From assembly GCA_964457935.1 (NCBI GenBank), contig CAYWFC010000001.1, positions 10,631 to 74,630 on the forward strand: a DNA stretch of 64,000 nt, given 5' to 3'. The translations under genes were made by a program, and so were the position numbers. Of the stretch, positions 25,383-34,129 are shown in pieces; position 1 is the first letter of the stretch; each line of letters begins with the position of its first letter. The notes under the pieces are model-generated. The model was not told the origin of the DNA, did not search any database, and saw only the letters and a program-made list of their open reading frames with translations. The stretch is from STF1-107 sp964457935. GTDB taxonomy: Bacteria > Bacillota > Clostridia > Christensenellales > UBA1242.

Positions 25383-26744
25383 ATGAATTTGCACGAAGAA
25401 TGGAAGAAAGTATTGGATATATTGCAGAACGAAGTGACGGCGGTCACTTTTGACCTATGGATAGATACACTAGAGCCTATATCCTACGCCAATGACGAGC
25501 TGAGGCTGATGGCGTCTAGCCAGACGGCGAAAAATCAGGTGAACAATAGGAGCCTGTACCCTAAGATACAAGACGCAGTCAAAGAAGTATTCAACACATA
25601 CACCACTGTCAAGATAGTGGACCAGCAGGAGCACGAAGAAGAACTCGAACGCGCCAAGATACTGGTCGAGAGCCAAAAGGCAGAAGAAGAGAACAAACAG
25701 AAATTCGACCCGAAATTCACTTTTGACAATTTCGTGGTAGGTAAGTCTAATCAATTCGTGTATGCAGCGGTGCGCAGTGTGGCTGAGAACCCTAGCTCGA
25801 AATTCAATCCGCTATTCATATACGGCGGTGTGGGACTGGGCAAGACACACTTAATGCAGGCGGCGGGGAATTATCTCGCGCAGACTAGACCAGAACTAAA
25901 CGTGCTGTATGTGACGTGTGAGAAGTTTATGAACGACTACGTGGACGCAGTGCGCTCGGGCAAAGAAAAAAACGGCGCCGAGAATGGCAACTTTAGCTTC
26001 AGAGAGAAGTACAGAAACACTGACGTGCTCATGGTGGACGATATACAGTTTATATCAAACAAAATGGGCTTGCAGGAAGAGTTTTTCCATACATTCAATG
26101 ACCTGTACCAAAATCACAAACAAATATTGATAGCGAGCGATAGACCGCCAAAAGAAATCGCTACACTCGAAGAGCGTCTGCGCAGTAGATTTAGTAGCGG
26201 ACTGATCCAAGACATACAGACCCCAGACTTCGAGACTAGAGTGGCGATATTGCGCAAAAAGGCTGGACAAGAAGGCTATCTCGTAGAGGACGAGGTCATA
26301 GACTACATAGCATCAAAATCTCATACCAATATTCGTGAAATGGGACAAGTGCTGAACAAAGTGGTGTTTTATGCATCACTCATAGGCAAGAACAAAGCCA
26401 CCATGGACGAAGTGTACGAGGCGCTAAAGGATACCGAAGAAGAAAACCAAGAGAGCGTGGACGTGGATAAGATAATAGACGCTGTGTGCGATTTCTTCAA
26501 GGTCAGTCGTGACGACCTAGTGGGCAAGAAAAAGAGCAAAGACATAGTCGAGCCACGCCAAGTGTGCATATACCTGATCAACGAAATGCTGACATTGCCA
26601 CTCAAGGCCATAGGCGCCATATTCGGCGGACGCGACCACACCACAGTGATGCATGCGAGAGACAAAATCACCACCGGGGTAAAAAATAACCCACACATCA
26701 GGACACTGGTAAATGATGTGAAATCTAAAATATTGAATAATTAA
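25383..26744 (+). CDS. dnaA: Chromosomal replication initiator DnaA
   Basis: Binds DnaA boxes and opens the origin. 453 residues in the normal four-domain layout: domain I (LHEEWKKVLDILQNEV), a Glu/Lys-rich linker (about 80-110), AAA+ domain with Walker A GGVGLGKT (148-155) and Walker B MVDDIQF, and the C-terminal DNA-binding helix-turn-helix with signature GGRDHTTVMHARDKI. AGGAG and AGAGGAAAAG precede the ATG, with TTGACT - 17 - TACAAT upstream. dnaN and recF do not follow; instead an AT-rich low-complexity tract and regulators do. Confidence 0.98.
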   Translation: MNLHEEWKKVLDILQNEVTAVTFDLWIDTLEPISYANDELRLMASSQTAKNQVNNRSLYPKIQDAVKEVFNTYTTVKIVDQQEHEEELERAKILVESQKAEEENKQKFDPKFTFDNFVVGKSNQFVYAAVRSVAENPSSKFNPLFIYGGVGLGKTHLMQAAGNYLAQTRPELNVLYVTCEKFMNDYVDAVRSGKEKNGAENGNFSFREKYRNTDVLMVDDIQFISNKMGLQEEFFHTFNDLYQNHKQILIASDRPPKEIATLEERLRSRFSSGLIQDIQTPDFETRVAILRKKAGQEGYLVEDEVIDYIASKSHTNIREMGQVLNKVVFYASLIGKNKATMDEVYEALKDTEEENQESVDVDKIIDAVCDFFKVSRDDLVGKKKSKDIVEPRQVCIYLINEMLTLPLKAIGAIFGGRDHTTVMHARDKITTGVKNNPHIRTLVNDVKSKILNN

Positions 26745-26975
26745 AATAAATATCAAAAAAATAAAATAATTAAAATAAAAAACGAAAATAAAATAAAAAA
26801 TAAATAAAAATAATAAATCGGAAAATAAATAAAAAATAAATCGGAAAATAAATAAAAAATAAATCAAAAAAATAAATAAAAATAAAAAAAACGACAAAAA
26901 ATAATTAAATAAAATATTTATCGCCCATATCTCAGCATAAAGCGAAGAATAAATAATAAATAAAAAATAAATAAA
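26745..26975. repeat. A/T low-complexity tract with 23-bp repeats downstream of dnaA
   Basis: Almost pure AAATAAATAA-type sequence with CGGAAAATAAATAAAAAAT-like units repeated two to three times. Purines are strongly concentrated on the plus strand. No gene; the Phe/Leu-rich minus-strand frame here is a by-product. It could ease DNA unwinding, but contains no perfect DnaA box. Confidence 0.7.
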
Positions 26976-26979
26976 ATAA

Positions 26980-27026
26980 AAAAGCACATTTATCACTAAA
27001 ATACCCAGCGAATAAAATGTGCTTTT
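26980..27026 (-). terminator. Probable terminator of the XRE gene pair
   Basis: AAAAGCACATTT (26980-26991) is complementary to AAATGTGCTTTT (27015-27026), with a 23-base loop. On the minus strand it is followed by a T-rich tract. It lies just past the stop of the regulator at 27039-27281. Confidence 0.6.
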
Positions 27027-27038
27027 ATTTTATATGAA

Positions 27039-27281
27039 TTATTCATAAACTTCATCAATATTATTGAAATAGTCTCTATCGAAAAATTGCGACAAGGTGA
27101 TATTGGCACTAGCACACAATTTTTTGATAGTGAATACAGTAGGGCATTTGCTCTTGCCTGACATAAAATCAAAAACTGTCGATGGCGTGAGATTGGCATT
27201 GAGACACAATGCTGTCAATGTGGTGCCACATGCACTAACTAATTCACGTATGCGTAGTCTTAATGCTTCATCTAAATTCAT
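27039..27281 (-). CDS. XRE/Cro-type helix-turn-helix protein (80 aa)
   Basis: A compact DNA-binding domain: LVSACGTTLTALCLNANL followed by TPSTVFDFMSGKSK matches the two helices of an HTH_3 motif, with KKLCASANITLSQFF as the closing helix seen in Firmicute XRE repressors. CGGAG lies 6 bases before the ATG. It follows the second XRE gene in the same direction after 43 bases, so both are probably co-transcribed. Targets unknown; autoregulation of the divergent region is likely. Confidence 0.82.
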   Translation of the reverse strand: MNLDEALRLRIRELVSACGTTLTALCLNANLTPSTVFDFMSGKSKCPTVFTIKKLCASANITLSQFFDRDYFNNIDEVYE

Positions 27282-27324
27282 ACTTACTCCGTTATTTGTT
27301 CAACAATAAAGTTTTGTTCGCAAA

Positions 27325-27624
27325 TTAATTTTTGATAAACTCTATGATATTTTTCTTTTTGTCGGCAGGCAGGGCGTCGAGCAGTGCGCGTAACTCTGCG
27401 TCTACGTAGTAGTGAGACATATCTGCGCTAAAAAATCTCTCGATGGGAAAATCACAAACCTCGAGTATCTTCAATAATTTCTCCACTGTCAATACTATGC
27501 GCCCACTCTCTACTTGTGCGACGTATTGTGGGCTCATACCTATGCGTAGGCTTACTTCTCTGGCAGATAGTTTGGCTTGGTTGCGCACGTAACCTATGCG
27601 CGATAATATTTCGGCAATATCCAT
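27325..27624 (-). CDS. XRE-family transcriptional regulator (99 aa)
   Basis: Helix-turn-helix: KLSAREVSLRIGMSPQYVAQVESGR, followed by LTVEKLLKILEVCDFPIERFF, the standard XRE domain closing. A short C-terminal helical tail (LRALLDALPADKKKNIIEFI) may dimerise. ATG 27624 is preferred over GTG 27630 because AAGGAG ends 5 bases before it. It diverges from the SLOG-type gene, and two palindromes lie in the shared upstream region. Confidence 0.88.
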   Translation of the reverse strand: MDIAEILSRIGYVRNQAKLSAREVSLRIGMSPQYVAQVESGRIVLTVEKLLKILEVCDFPIERFFSADMSHYYVDAELRALLDALPADKKKNIIEFIKN

Positions 27625-27681
27625 ATTCACTCCTTATATATCGAGTATAAATTAAATTAATACTGGCGTTAGAACGTCACA

Positions 27682-27738
27682 CACATAAAATTGTGAACAA
27701 TTTGACACTTTTGAATACACAAACACATAAAATGTGTT
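27682..27738. promoter_or_regulatory. Two palindromic operator candidates in a divergent control region
   Basis: AACACATAAAATGTGTT (27722-27738) is a palindrome with 7-bp arms that touches the -10 box (TATAAT, 27738-27743, preceded by TGT) of the SLOG-type gene. A related CACATAAAATTGTG lies at 27682-27695. The spacing suggests binding by one of the adjacent XRE regulators and repression of the SLOG-type gene. Confidence 0.6.
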
Positions 27739-27783
27739 ATAATGAATAGTGAGAGTATTCAAAATGGGTACAAAAGGAGAGTT

Positions 27784-28260
27784 TTGGGAGTGGATACACA
27801 TAAATCGTGTGCAGTATTTGGGCATAGTGAAATAATTGAAACCGTTAGTTTGAGAGAAGAAACGAAAAGGACGTTGGAGGACTTGGTTAAACAGGGATAT
27901 TGCTACTTTTATTTCGGTGGATTTAGTATGTTTGATGAAATGTGTCGTGAGATAGTTGGCGAGTTGAGAGTGCAATATCCACAGGTCATGCGAATATACT
28001 GTGCTCCAGACAGAAGATATCTCAGGATAAACAAACGACCATCGTGGCTAAAGAAAGAAGATTACGAAGAAATAATTTACATAGAGTTGGAGTTTGATTG
28101 GTGGTACAATAGGCTATATTATAGAAATTGCGCCATGGTAGACAGAAGTGATGTGGTATTAATTTATGTCGAAGAACGCGAGAATTCAGGTGCTTATAAA
28201 ATATACAAATATGCATTGCGAAAGAAAAAGAAAATTATCAATATGTTTGACCAAAAATAA
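27784..28260 (+). CDS. SLOG-superfamily protein, YpsA/DUF1273-like
   Basis: Rossmann-like domain of the SLOG group, which in characterised cases binds nucleotides or nucleotide-derived ligands. Visible blocks are CAVFGHSEI near the start, YFYFGGFSMFDEMCREIV in the middle, RIYCAPDRRY, and MVDRSDVVLIYVEERENSGAYK near the end followed by IINMF. An ATG at 27742 lies inside the -10 box and cannot be used if that promoter is real. AAGGAG at 27774-27779 points to the TTG at 27784 (158 aa) or GTG at 27790. It faces two XRE regulators, so the three genes resemble a regulated stress or defence cassette. Confidence 0.7.
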   Translation: MGVDTHKSCAVFGHSEIIETVSLREETKRTLEDLVKQGYCYFYFGGFSMFDEMCREIVGELRVQYPQVMRIYCAPDRRYLRINKRPSWLKKEDYEEIIYIELEFDWWYNRLYYRNCAMVDRSDVVLIYVEERENSGAYKIYKYALRKKKKIINMFDQK

Positions 28261-28318
28261 ATGCAATGATTGACACAAAATACTGGAAAAATGTGCGCGA
28301 GTGTGGTATAATATATGT

Positions 28319-29245
28319 GTGTTGATCAAGAACCTAGTGAATAGTGACATATACAAAAAAATATCTGCCGATGCGGAAGCGCCGTTCCATGCGTATCTTT
28401 TTTATGGTGGGGACAGGGCGCTGAATGACAATGTGGCGGAGATTTTTTGCTATGCGGTGATGTGCGACAGGCACGAGCCATGCTTCGAGTGCGAGGCGTG
28501 CAGGCGGATAGCGCTAGGGTCACATCCGGATGTGAAGGTGATAGACAAGCCTGCCATACAGGTGGACGACGTAACAGGCATACTTGAAGAATGTGTGCTA
28601 AAGCCGATATGTGGCGAGCGCAAGGTGATATTCATCAAGAATGCGGATGTGATAAACGAGCAGAGCCAAAACAAACTACTCAAGACGCTAGAAGAGCCAC
28701 CGCAAAATGTCATATTCGTACTGACGACGGACAATATAGACAAACTACTAGTGACGGTGCAGAGCAGGCTAAAGAAGATACACTGTGCCATGAATGATTT
28801 CAGCGTGATAGAGTCTGACCTACGCGCATTGGGAGTGGCTAATCTAGAAGGGGAAGATTTGACCACCATGCTAGACCACGCGTCGAATGAGTCCTATGCG
28901 CGCATGCGAGGCAAGGTGGAGGGGCTGATATCTGCGCTGACCAGCAGTGCGGTGGTGCCCAAACTATCGTCTACGCTAGATGTGGCGCAGGGCGAGCGAA
29001 AGATGTTTTTTGCCACTATGTATGATTATTATGACCGTATGCTAAAGTACGCGTGCGGGAGTGATGTGCGAGCGGATGATTTTCTGGCGACGGTGGTGCC
29101 TATGTACACAGTCAAGGCGCTGGTGCAGATACTGCCTGTCATACAGCAGGCGTATTACAGAGTGTGCAGGAATGTGAATTTCGGCTATGTGGTAGACGAT
29201 ATGTTATATGAGATATTAAAAGTGAGGTATATATGCAAGCAATAG
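28319..29245 (+). CDS. holB: DNA polymerase III delta' subunit
   Basis: Clamp-loader subunit. It has the four-cysteine zinc segment (CFECEACRR), a degenerate P-loop region (YLFYGGDRALNDN) and LLKTLEEPPQNVIFVLTT, the clamp-loader sensor-1 block, then VQSRLKKI where SRC is usual. Start: GTG 28319 is 6 bases after a TATAAT at 28307-28312 preceded by TGG, so a leaderless mRNA is likely. It overlaps ricT by 13 bases and heads the holB-ricT-trmN6-rsmI operon known from Bacillus (there with yabA and yazA as well). Confidence 0.92.
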   Translation: MLIKNLVNSDIYKKISADAEAPFHAYLFYGGDRALNDNVAEIFCYAVMCDRHEPCFECEACRRIALGSHPDVKVIDKPAIQVDDVTGILEECVLKPICGERKVIFIKNADVINEQSQNKLLKTLEEPPQNVIFVLTTDNIDKLLVTVQSRLKKIHCAMNDFSVIESDLRALGVANLEGEDLTTMLDHASNESYARMRGKVEGLISALTSSAVVPKLSSTLDVAQGERKMFFATMYDYYDRMLKYACGSDVRADDFLATVVPMYTVKALVQILPVIQQAYYRVCRNVNFGYVVDDMLYEILKVRYICKQ

Positions 29246-30066
29246 GAGTGGTGTTTGGCACTAATCCAAAAGTGTATTATTATGAAGTGAGTGACGAGCA
29301 CATACAGCCACATGACGCGGTAGTGGTGACCACTGCGCGCGGGGTGGAACTGGCTACTGTGGTGCAAGGCGCGACAGACAAAAAGGACAAAGAGATAGAA
29401 AAGGGCGAGATACTTCGCCTAGCGACTGCGCAGGACATACTGGACTATCAGGCGAACATTGACAGCGCGAAGGCTCTGATACCCGAGATAAAAGAAGTGG
29501 TGCGCCAGCAACGTTTAGACATGAAGATATGCGGCGTGGAGTACACGCTGGACAAGAGCAAGATAATCATCACATACACCGCTGAGGACAGGGTGGACTT
29601 TAGAGAACTACTAAAAGTGCTAGGTGCGAAGTACAAGGCGCGCATAGAGATGCGCCAAGTAGGCAATCGCGACGAGGTGCAATACGTAGGTGCCATGGGT
29701 ATATGTGGCAGAGAGTGTTGTTGCAAGGGCTTTTTGGGTGACTTTGACAAGGTGTCTATCAAAATGGCGAAAAACCAAGGCATAGCGCTCAATCCGTCCA
29801 AGATAAACGGCGCGTGTGGGCGACTGCTGTGCTGTCTGAAGTACGAGGACGAGGCGTACAAAGAGATTTTGGCGCGCATGCCCAAGGTGAACAGCATGGT
29901 GATTACTCCTGACGGCAAGGGCAAGGTGGTGTACAATGATATTTTGCGCGAGAAGGTGACTGTGTCGTTCGAGCGCGGTGAGGATGTGGAGCGGACTGAG
30001 TACGCTCTGGCAGACATTAAGTTTACCAGAGTGACTGTCGCGCCTAGCAGTGATGACGATGAATAA
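29233..30066 (+). CDS. ricT: PSP1-domain protein RicT (YaaT)
   Basis: Member of the Y-complex (RicA/RicF/RicT) that in Bacillus affects RNA processing and phosphorelay output. The 277-residue protein has the PSP1 core: VVVTTARGVELATVV, the helical QRLDMKICGVEYTLDKSKIIITYTAE segment, and the cysteine set CGRECCCKGFL and CGRLLCCLKYE, which binds iron-sulfur clusters in the family. It overlaps holB by 13 bases and trmN6 by 8, in conserved gene order. The acidic end is not conserved. Confidence 0.93.
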   Translation: MQAIGVVFGTNPKVYYYEVSDEHIQPHDAVVVTTARGVELATVVQGATDKKDKEIEKGEILRLATAQDILDYQANIDSAKALIPEIKEVVRQQRLDMKICGVEYTLDKSKIIITYTAEDRVDFRELLKVLGAKYKARIEMRQVGNRDEVQYVGAMGICGRECCCKGFLGDFDKVSIKMAKNQGIALNPSKINGACGRLLCCLKYEDEAYKEILARMPKVNSMVITPDGKGKVVYNDILREKVTVSFERGEDVERTEYALADIKFTRVTVAPSSDDDE

Positions 30067-30709
30067 ACTAGAGCATTTCGACAACGGGGTGGTGGTGTGC
30101 CAAGACGACGACGGGTACAAATTCACTGCCGACTCTATCAGTCTAGCCAAATTCGCCAATATCAAGCACACCGACCATGTGTGCGAGTTTTGTGCTGGGA
30201 GTGGGGTCATCAGTCTGTATGCGTACAGCCTGTGCGCGTTTGACAGGTTGTATTTCGTGGAGATACAGGACGATATGTGCGACCTTATCCGCCAAAACAT
30301 CGCATTGAGCGGACTGGGCGAGCGTGCGACTGTGCTACACAAGGATGTGAAAGACGTGTGCGACAGCGACTTTGACAAAAAGGTGGATGTGGTGCTGTGC
30401 AATCCGCCATACCAGAAAGTGACTGGTGCTAAGATAAACGATGACTACCGCGTGGCTATCTGCAGGCACGAATTGCTGTGCACATTTAGTGATTTGGCGC
30501 GCAAGGCGAGCGAAGTACTGAAGTACAAGGGGAGATTTTATTACATGCTACCTGCAGAGCGTCTAGCAGAGAGTATGGCTGAGTGCGTACGTTGGGGACT
30601 GGAGCCGAAGCGCGTATGCGCGATATACAATAACAAACCTACTGCGTATCTGGTGCTGGTAGAGGCGGTGCTGGGTGCGAAGAGCGGGATGATTTTGACT
30701 AAAATATAG
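30059..30709 (+). CDS. trmN6: tRNA1(Val) adenine-N6 methyltransferase-like (YabB/TrmN6)
   Basis: Class I SAM-dependent methyltransferase. GYKFTADSISLAKF opens the family domain, VCEFCAGSGVISLY is the SAM-binding motif I, and VVLCNPPYQK is the catalytic NPPY typical of N6-adenine methylation. 216 residues if started at ATG 30059; ATG 30053 and GTG 30050 are alternatives. Translation is coupled to ricT, whose stop overlaps the start. Confidence 0.9.
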   Translation: MNKLEHFDNGVVVCQDDDGYKFTADSISLAKFANIKHTDHVCEFCAGSGVISLYAYSLCAFDRLYFVEIQDDMCDLIRQNIALSGLGERATVLHKDVKDVCDSDFDKKVDVVLCNPPYQKVTGAKINDDYRVAICRHELLCTFSDLARKASEVLKYKGRFYYMLPAERLAESMAECVRWGLEPKRVCAIYNNKPTAYLVLVEAVLGAKSGMILTKI

Positions 30710-30718
30710 AGGAGATTT

Positions 30719-31540
30719 ATGGCAGGGACATTGTATCTGGTGGCTACACCGATAGGTAATCTAAAAGACATCACACTGCGTGCGCTCGAAGTATTGCGCG
30801 CGGTGGACGTGATAGCGTGCGAAGACACTAGGCACAGCGCCATATTGCTACAGCATTATGACATCAGCAAGAGACTGATAGCCTATCACAAGCACAACGA
30901 GCAAGCCAGTGCGCAAGGATTGGTGGCGCTACTCAAGAGTGGCAAAGATGTGGCATTGATCAGCGACGCCGGCATGCCTGTCATCAGTGACCCGGGCAAT
31001 GTGCTGGTCAATAAAGTGATAGCAGAAGGACTGCCTTATACTATTATACCGGGGGCAAGTGCTGGGTTGAGTGCGCTGGTGCTGTCGGGATTTTCGGCAG
31101 AGAAATTTGCATTTTTTGGATTTTTGTCCGAAAAGAACAAAGTGCGCGCACAGCAGATAGCAGACATTGGTGCGTTCGGTGGCACTGCTATACTATATAG
31201 TAGCTGTCACAATGTAAATGACGACCTTAGGGATTTGTACGCAGGGCTAGGAGACAGGCAGGTGTGCGTGTGTAGCGAGATCACCAAAATACACGAGACG
31301 GCTAGTATTAGCAGTCTGGCTGACGCTGTGGTCGATGAGCCAAAGGGCGAATACGTGCTGGTGCTAAAGGCTGGCGAAAAAACGGCACCCACTCTATCGG
31401 ATGACGACATAGTAGCGAGAGTGGACAGCTACATCGCGCAAGGCATGCGCAAGACTGACAGTATCAAAATGGTGGCGAGTGATGTCGGTCTAGCGAAGAG
31501 CGAAGTGTACAATCTGTACGAAAAGACTAAACGAGAATAA
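30719..31540 (+). CDS. rsmI: 16S rRNA 2'-O-methyltransferase RsmI
   Basis: Methylates C1402 of 16S rRNA at the ribose. Tetrapyrrole-methylase fold: GTLYLVATPIGNLKDITLRAL at the N-terminus, ACEDTRHSAILL, LISDAGMPVISDPG, and IIPGASAGLSALVLSG. 273 residues, normal length. AGAGGAG lies 6 bases before the ATG. Last gene of the holB operon. Confidence 0.95.
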   Translation: MAGTLYLVATPIGNLKDITLRALEVLRAVDVIACEDTRHSAILLQHYDISKRLIAYHKHNEQASAQGLVALLKSGKDVALISDAGMPVISDPGNVLVNKVIAEGLPYTIIPGASAGLSALVLSGFSAEKFAFFGFLSEKNKVRAQQIADIGAFGGTAILYSSCHNVNDDLRDLYAGLGDRQVCVCSEITKIHETASISSLADAVVDEPKGEYVLVLKAGEKTAPTLSDDDIVARVDSYIAQGMRKTDSIKMVASDVGLAKSEVYNLYEKTKRE

Positions 31541-31572
31541 CTGACGGGCTTTGCCCCAAAATGGAGAGATAT

Positions 31573-32502
31573 ATGTGGGAAGTATTATTAGATGCGCTGA
31601 TAGATAGCGCCAAGATGTTGCCGATATTGTTTTTGGCATATCTTTTGGTGCAGTATTTCGTGCATAGGAACAAAGAAAAGTCTGTGGCTATGGTCAGCAA
31701 GAGCAAGAAGACAGGACCATTGGTCGCGTCGCTATTGGGTTTGTTTCCGCAGTGCGGTTTTTCGGCAGTAATGGCGGACTTTTTTAGCAAAAAATACATC
31801 ACCATTGGCACACTATTTGCGGTGTTTATCGCGACGAGTGATGAGGCGATAGTGATATTGCTGTCTTATCCGTCAAAATATCTGCAATTATTGCTATTGA
31901 TAGGGCTGAAGTTTGCGCTGGCGGTGATCATAGGGTATGCGGTGGACACTATATTTGGAAAGCAAAAGACTGTGCCAGTGCACGACGATGAGTGTCTGGC
32001 TGGGACGCACGAGCATTGCCACGAGCATCCGCATGAGCACCACGAGCACAACGAGTGCGCAGAGCATACTGACGCGTGTCATCACGATGAGGTGGGGTGT
32101 TGTTGCTGTGCGGACAATATTTTCCTGTCGGCGCTGAAGCAGACTATGGAGATATTTTTGTTCGTGTTGGTGGCGAATGTGCTGATAGGGATGCTACTGT
32201 ATTTCGTGGATGCGCAGGTGCTGAAGAATGTGTTTGAGTCATACGCCATATTACAGCCGTTGTTTAGCGCGCTGGTGGGGCTGATACCGAATTGCTTCGC
32301 GAGTGTGTTTTTGGTACAAATGTTCGTGGATGGGGTGCTGTCATTTTCGGCGCTACTCGGCGGACTGTGCACTGGCGCTGGCGTGGGGCTACTGGTGCTA
32401 TTTAGAAAAAACAAAAATACCAAGCAAAATGTCCTCATATTGGTTGCTACCTTGCTGATAGGCGTGTGCGTGGGGCTGGTAGGCTTCGCTTTTGGGGTGT
32501 AA
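31573..32502 (+). CDS. Putative metal/arsenic-type permease with a His/Cys-rich loop
   Basis: A 309-residue membrane protein of the group annotated as putative manganese transporter or arsenic efflux protein. The two halves carry the paired motifs GLFPQCGFSAVMADFF and GLIPNCFASVFLVQMF. About ten hydrophobic segments. Between the halves (about residues 136-180) is a cytoplasmic-type loop with 12 His and 8 Cys, ending in four consecutive Cys, clearly suited to bind a transition metal. ATG 31573 is preferred over 31561 because GGAGAG lies 5-9 bases before it. The ion is not known. Confidence 0.8.
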   Translation: MWEVLLDALIDSAKMLPILFLAYLLVQYFVHRNKEKSVAMVSKSKKTGPLVASLLGLFPQCGFSAVMADFFSKKYITIGTLFAVFIATSDEAIVILLSYPSKYLQLLLLIGLKFALAVIIGYAVDTIFGKQKTVPVHDDECLAGTHEHCHEHPHEHHEHNECAEHTDACHHDEVGCCCCADNIFLSALKQTMEIFLFVLVANVLIGMLLYFVDAQVLKNVFESYAILQPLFSALVGLIPNCFASVFLVQMFVDGVLSFSALLGGLCTGAGVGLLVLFRKNKNTKQNVLILVATLLIGVCVGLVGFAFGV

Positions 32503-32532
32503 AATTTTTTAGAAGAAATTTCGATTTGGGTA

Positions 32533-32561
32533 TTGACAAGGTCGGATTTGTGTGATATAAC
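32533..32561 (+). promoter_or_regulatory. Promoter of the 21-aa membrane peptide
   Basis: TTGACA (32533-32538) - 17 - TATAAC (32556-32561). The block GGGTATTGACAAG and the TGTGTGATATA around the -10 are nearly the same as in the promoter of the eleven-gene array at 37566-37594. Confidence 0.8.
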
Positions 32562-32589
32562 ATAGGCCTAACGAATATTGGAGTAAATC

Positions 32590-32655
32590 ATGAATCTAGC
32601 ATTAGTCGCATTTATCTTAATTATGGGTTTGTGGCTAATCGCTCTGAAAAAGTAA
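32590..32655 (+). CDS. Single-pass membrane peptide (21 aa)
   Basis: A 22-codon frame including TAA that starts MNLALVAFILIMGLW and ends in Lys-Lys: one hydrophobic helix with a positively charged end. It has all expression signals: a consensus promoter, GGAG 7 bases before the ATG, and a terminator 75 bases after the stop. Such peptides may be small subunits or modulators of membrane complexes or type I toxins. I do not recognise the family. Confidence 0.65.
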   Translation: MNLALVAFILIMGLWLIALKK

Positions 32656-32730
32656 GACCCTTTGATTGAAGTTTCCTTTTATATCTAATAGTCGTTATTT
32701 TCTAGATTTTGACGAATTAAAGAAAAATGA

Positions 32731-32762
32731 AAATACATCAACTTGCGTTGATGTATTTTTGT
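32731..32762 (+). terminator. Rho-independent terminator
   Basis: ATACATCAAC-TTGC-GTTGATGTAT hairpin followed by TTTTTG. It ends the 21-aa peptide transcript. The 130 bases beyond it are a low-complexity T/A tract with repeats of TTTTCTATAATTTTTAATA. Confidence 0.9.
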
Positions 32763-32899
32763 TTTGCGGGGAAATTTTATATTTTTTATTTTTTCTGTAT
32801 TTTCTATAATTTTTAATATTTTCTATAATTTTTAATATTTTCTATATTTTTTATAATAATTTATATTATTTTTCATTTTTTTAGTTATTTTTAGCAAAA

Positions 32900-34057
32900 T
32901 TACGCTACAAAATCACTATTTATCATATTGAAGTAATCAAACAAGCTAGGTGCTTTTACCGTCTCGTCGGCAAGAATATCTATGGTGTCTACCACTACGC
33001 CGTCTTTGATTATCTCGGCTGTACCGACTACATCACCTGATGTGACACTGAGTATTTTGTCTGGCAAATGATACATCACAGTGTATGGGTTGGTGGTGTT
33101 TTTCTCTATGATAGCGGTGTATTCGCGCGCTGGCTTGAGCGCCAAAGTGCGGTTTTTGGCAGTCTGGATAGCGACCTTTTGGCTCGCGGTGCTCTGAGTA
33201 TCTAACACTGCGACGCTGTCAAAGTTTGCGAAGCCGTAGTTGAGTAGGTCGCTGGCGTATTTGAAACGCATCTTGCTGTTTTCTGCGCCGAGCACTACAC
33301 TCACTAGGTACATACCGTTGCGTTTCGCGCTGACTGATAGACAGTAGCCGGCTTCGTTGGTCGAGCCTGTTTTGCCACTCTCGCAACCGTCGTAGTGGCG
33401 GATTAGTTTGTTGGTGTTGGCCATTTGATTTACCCTGCCGGATGGGTGAACGAAGTCCTCGAGCCATATCTTGCTATACATATTATATAATGGGTATTTG
33501 ATGACAGCACACATCAGTTTCGCAATGTCACTAGCACTGCTGTATTGGTTAGGCGCAGGGAGACCGTTACAATTCTCGTAGTTTGTGTCAGTCATATTTA
33601 ATGCGCGGGCTTTGTCATTCATGAGTTTTACGAACGAGGCTTCGGAGCCGGCAATGTGCTCGGCTAGCGCGACCGCTGAGTCGTTGGCTGAGCAAACTAT
33701 GACACTTTTTAATAAATTTTCCACTGTGTATTCGGCGCCAGTGTCAAGGAAAATCTGTGAGCCACCCATACCTGATGCGTGTTCACTGACTACTACCTTG
33801 TCGTCCAAAGCGAGCGAGCCGTCGTCTAAGCGCTCAAGTGTGAGTAGCACTGTCATTAGTTTGACTATGCTGGCGACAGGCAAGTGCTCTGTGGCATTGT
33901 CGGAGTATAGGACATTTTGCCCAGTGCTGTCTACTAATATAGAAGCTTTTGCTTTCGCGTCTGTCGTAAATGTGGCACAGTAAGTGACATGCATTGGTGC
34001 GATAGATACCCCAATGCACGCTAGTACTAATGCTGTAATAATCAAAAATTTTTTCAT
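32900..34057 (-). CDS. D-alanyl-D-alanine carboxypeptidase (peptidase S11)
   Basis: Penicillin-binding protein that trims the terminal D-Ala of peptidoglycan stem peptides. Signal peptide at residues 1-28 (MKKFLIITALVLACIG...). Active-site triads: SIVK (Ser63-Lys66), SAN (123-125) and KTG (229-231). A C-terminal beta domain follows, as in PBP5-type enzymes, but the amphipathic anchor at the end is weak. 385 residues, typical length. CGGAGAAG precedes the ATG. Confidence 0.94.
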   Translation of the reverse strand: MKKFLIITALVLACIGVSIAPMHVTYCATFTTDAKAKASILVDSTGQNVLYSDNATEHLPVASIVKLMTVLLTLERLDDGSLALDDKVVVSEHASGMGGSQIFLDTGAEYTVENLLKSVIVCSANDSAVALAEHIAGSEASFVKLMNDKARALNMTDTNYENCNGLPAPNQYSSASDIAKLMCAVIKYPLYNMYSKIWLEDFVHPSGRVNQMANTNKLIRHYDGCESGKTGSTNEAGYCLSVSAKRNGMYLVSVVLGAENSKMRFKYASDLLNYGFANFDSVAVLDTQSTASQKVAIQTAKNRTLALKPAREYTAIIEKNTTNPYTVMYHLPDKILSVTSGDVVGTAEIIKDGVVVDTIDILADETVKAPSLFDYFNMINSDFVA

Positions 34058-34129
34058 ACTCTTCTCCGTTTTGTTTTAGTATGGATAAAAATTCATCTTT
34101 TATGCAAAGTTGAATTTACGGCATTGCTT

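Noticed and set aside
26517..26996. 159-codon Phe/Leu/Ile-rich minus-strand frame
   Set aside because: Comes from the A/T low-complexity tract and the 3' end of dnaA.
27742..27744. ATG at 27742 as start of the SLOG gene
   Set aside because: It lies inside the probable -10 box (TATAAT 27738-27743); later TTG or GTG codons after AAGGAG are better.
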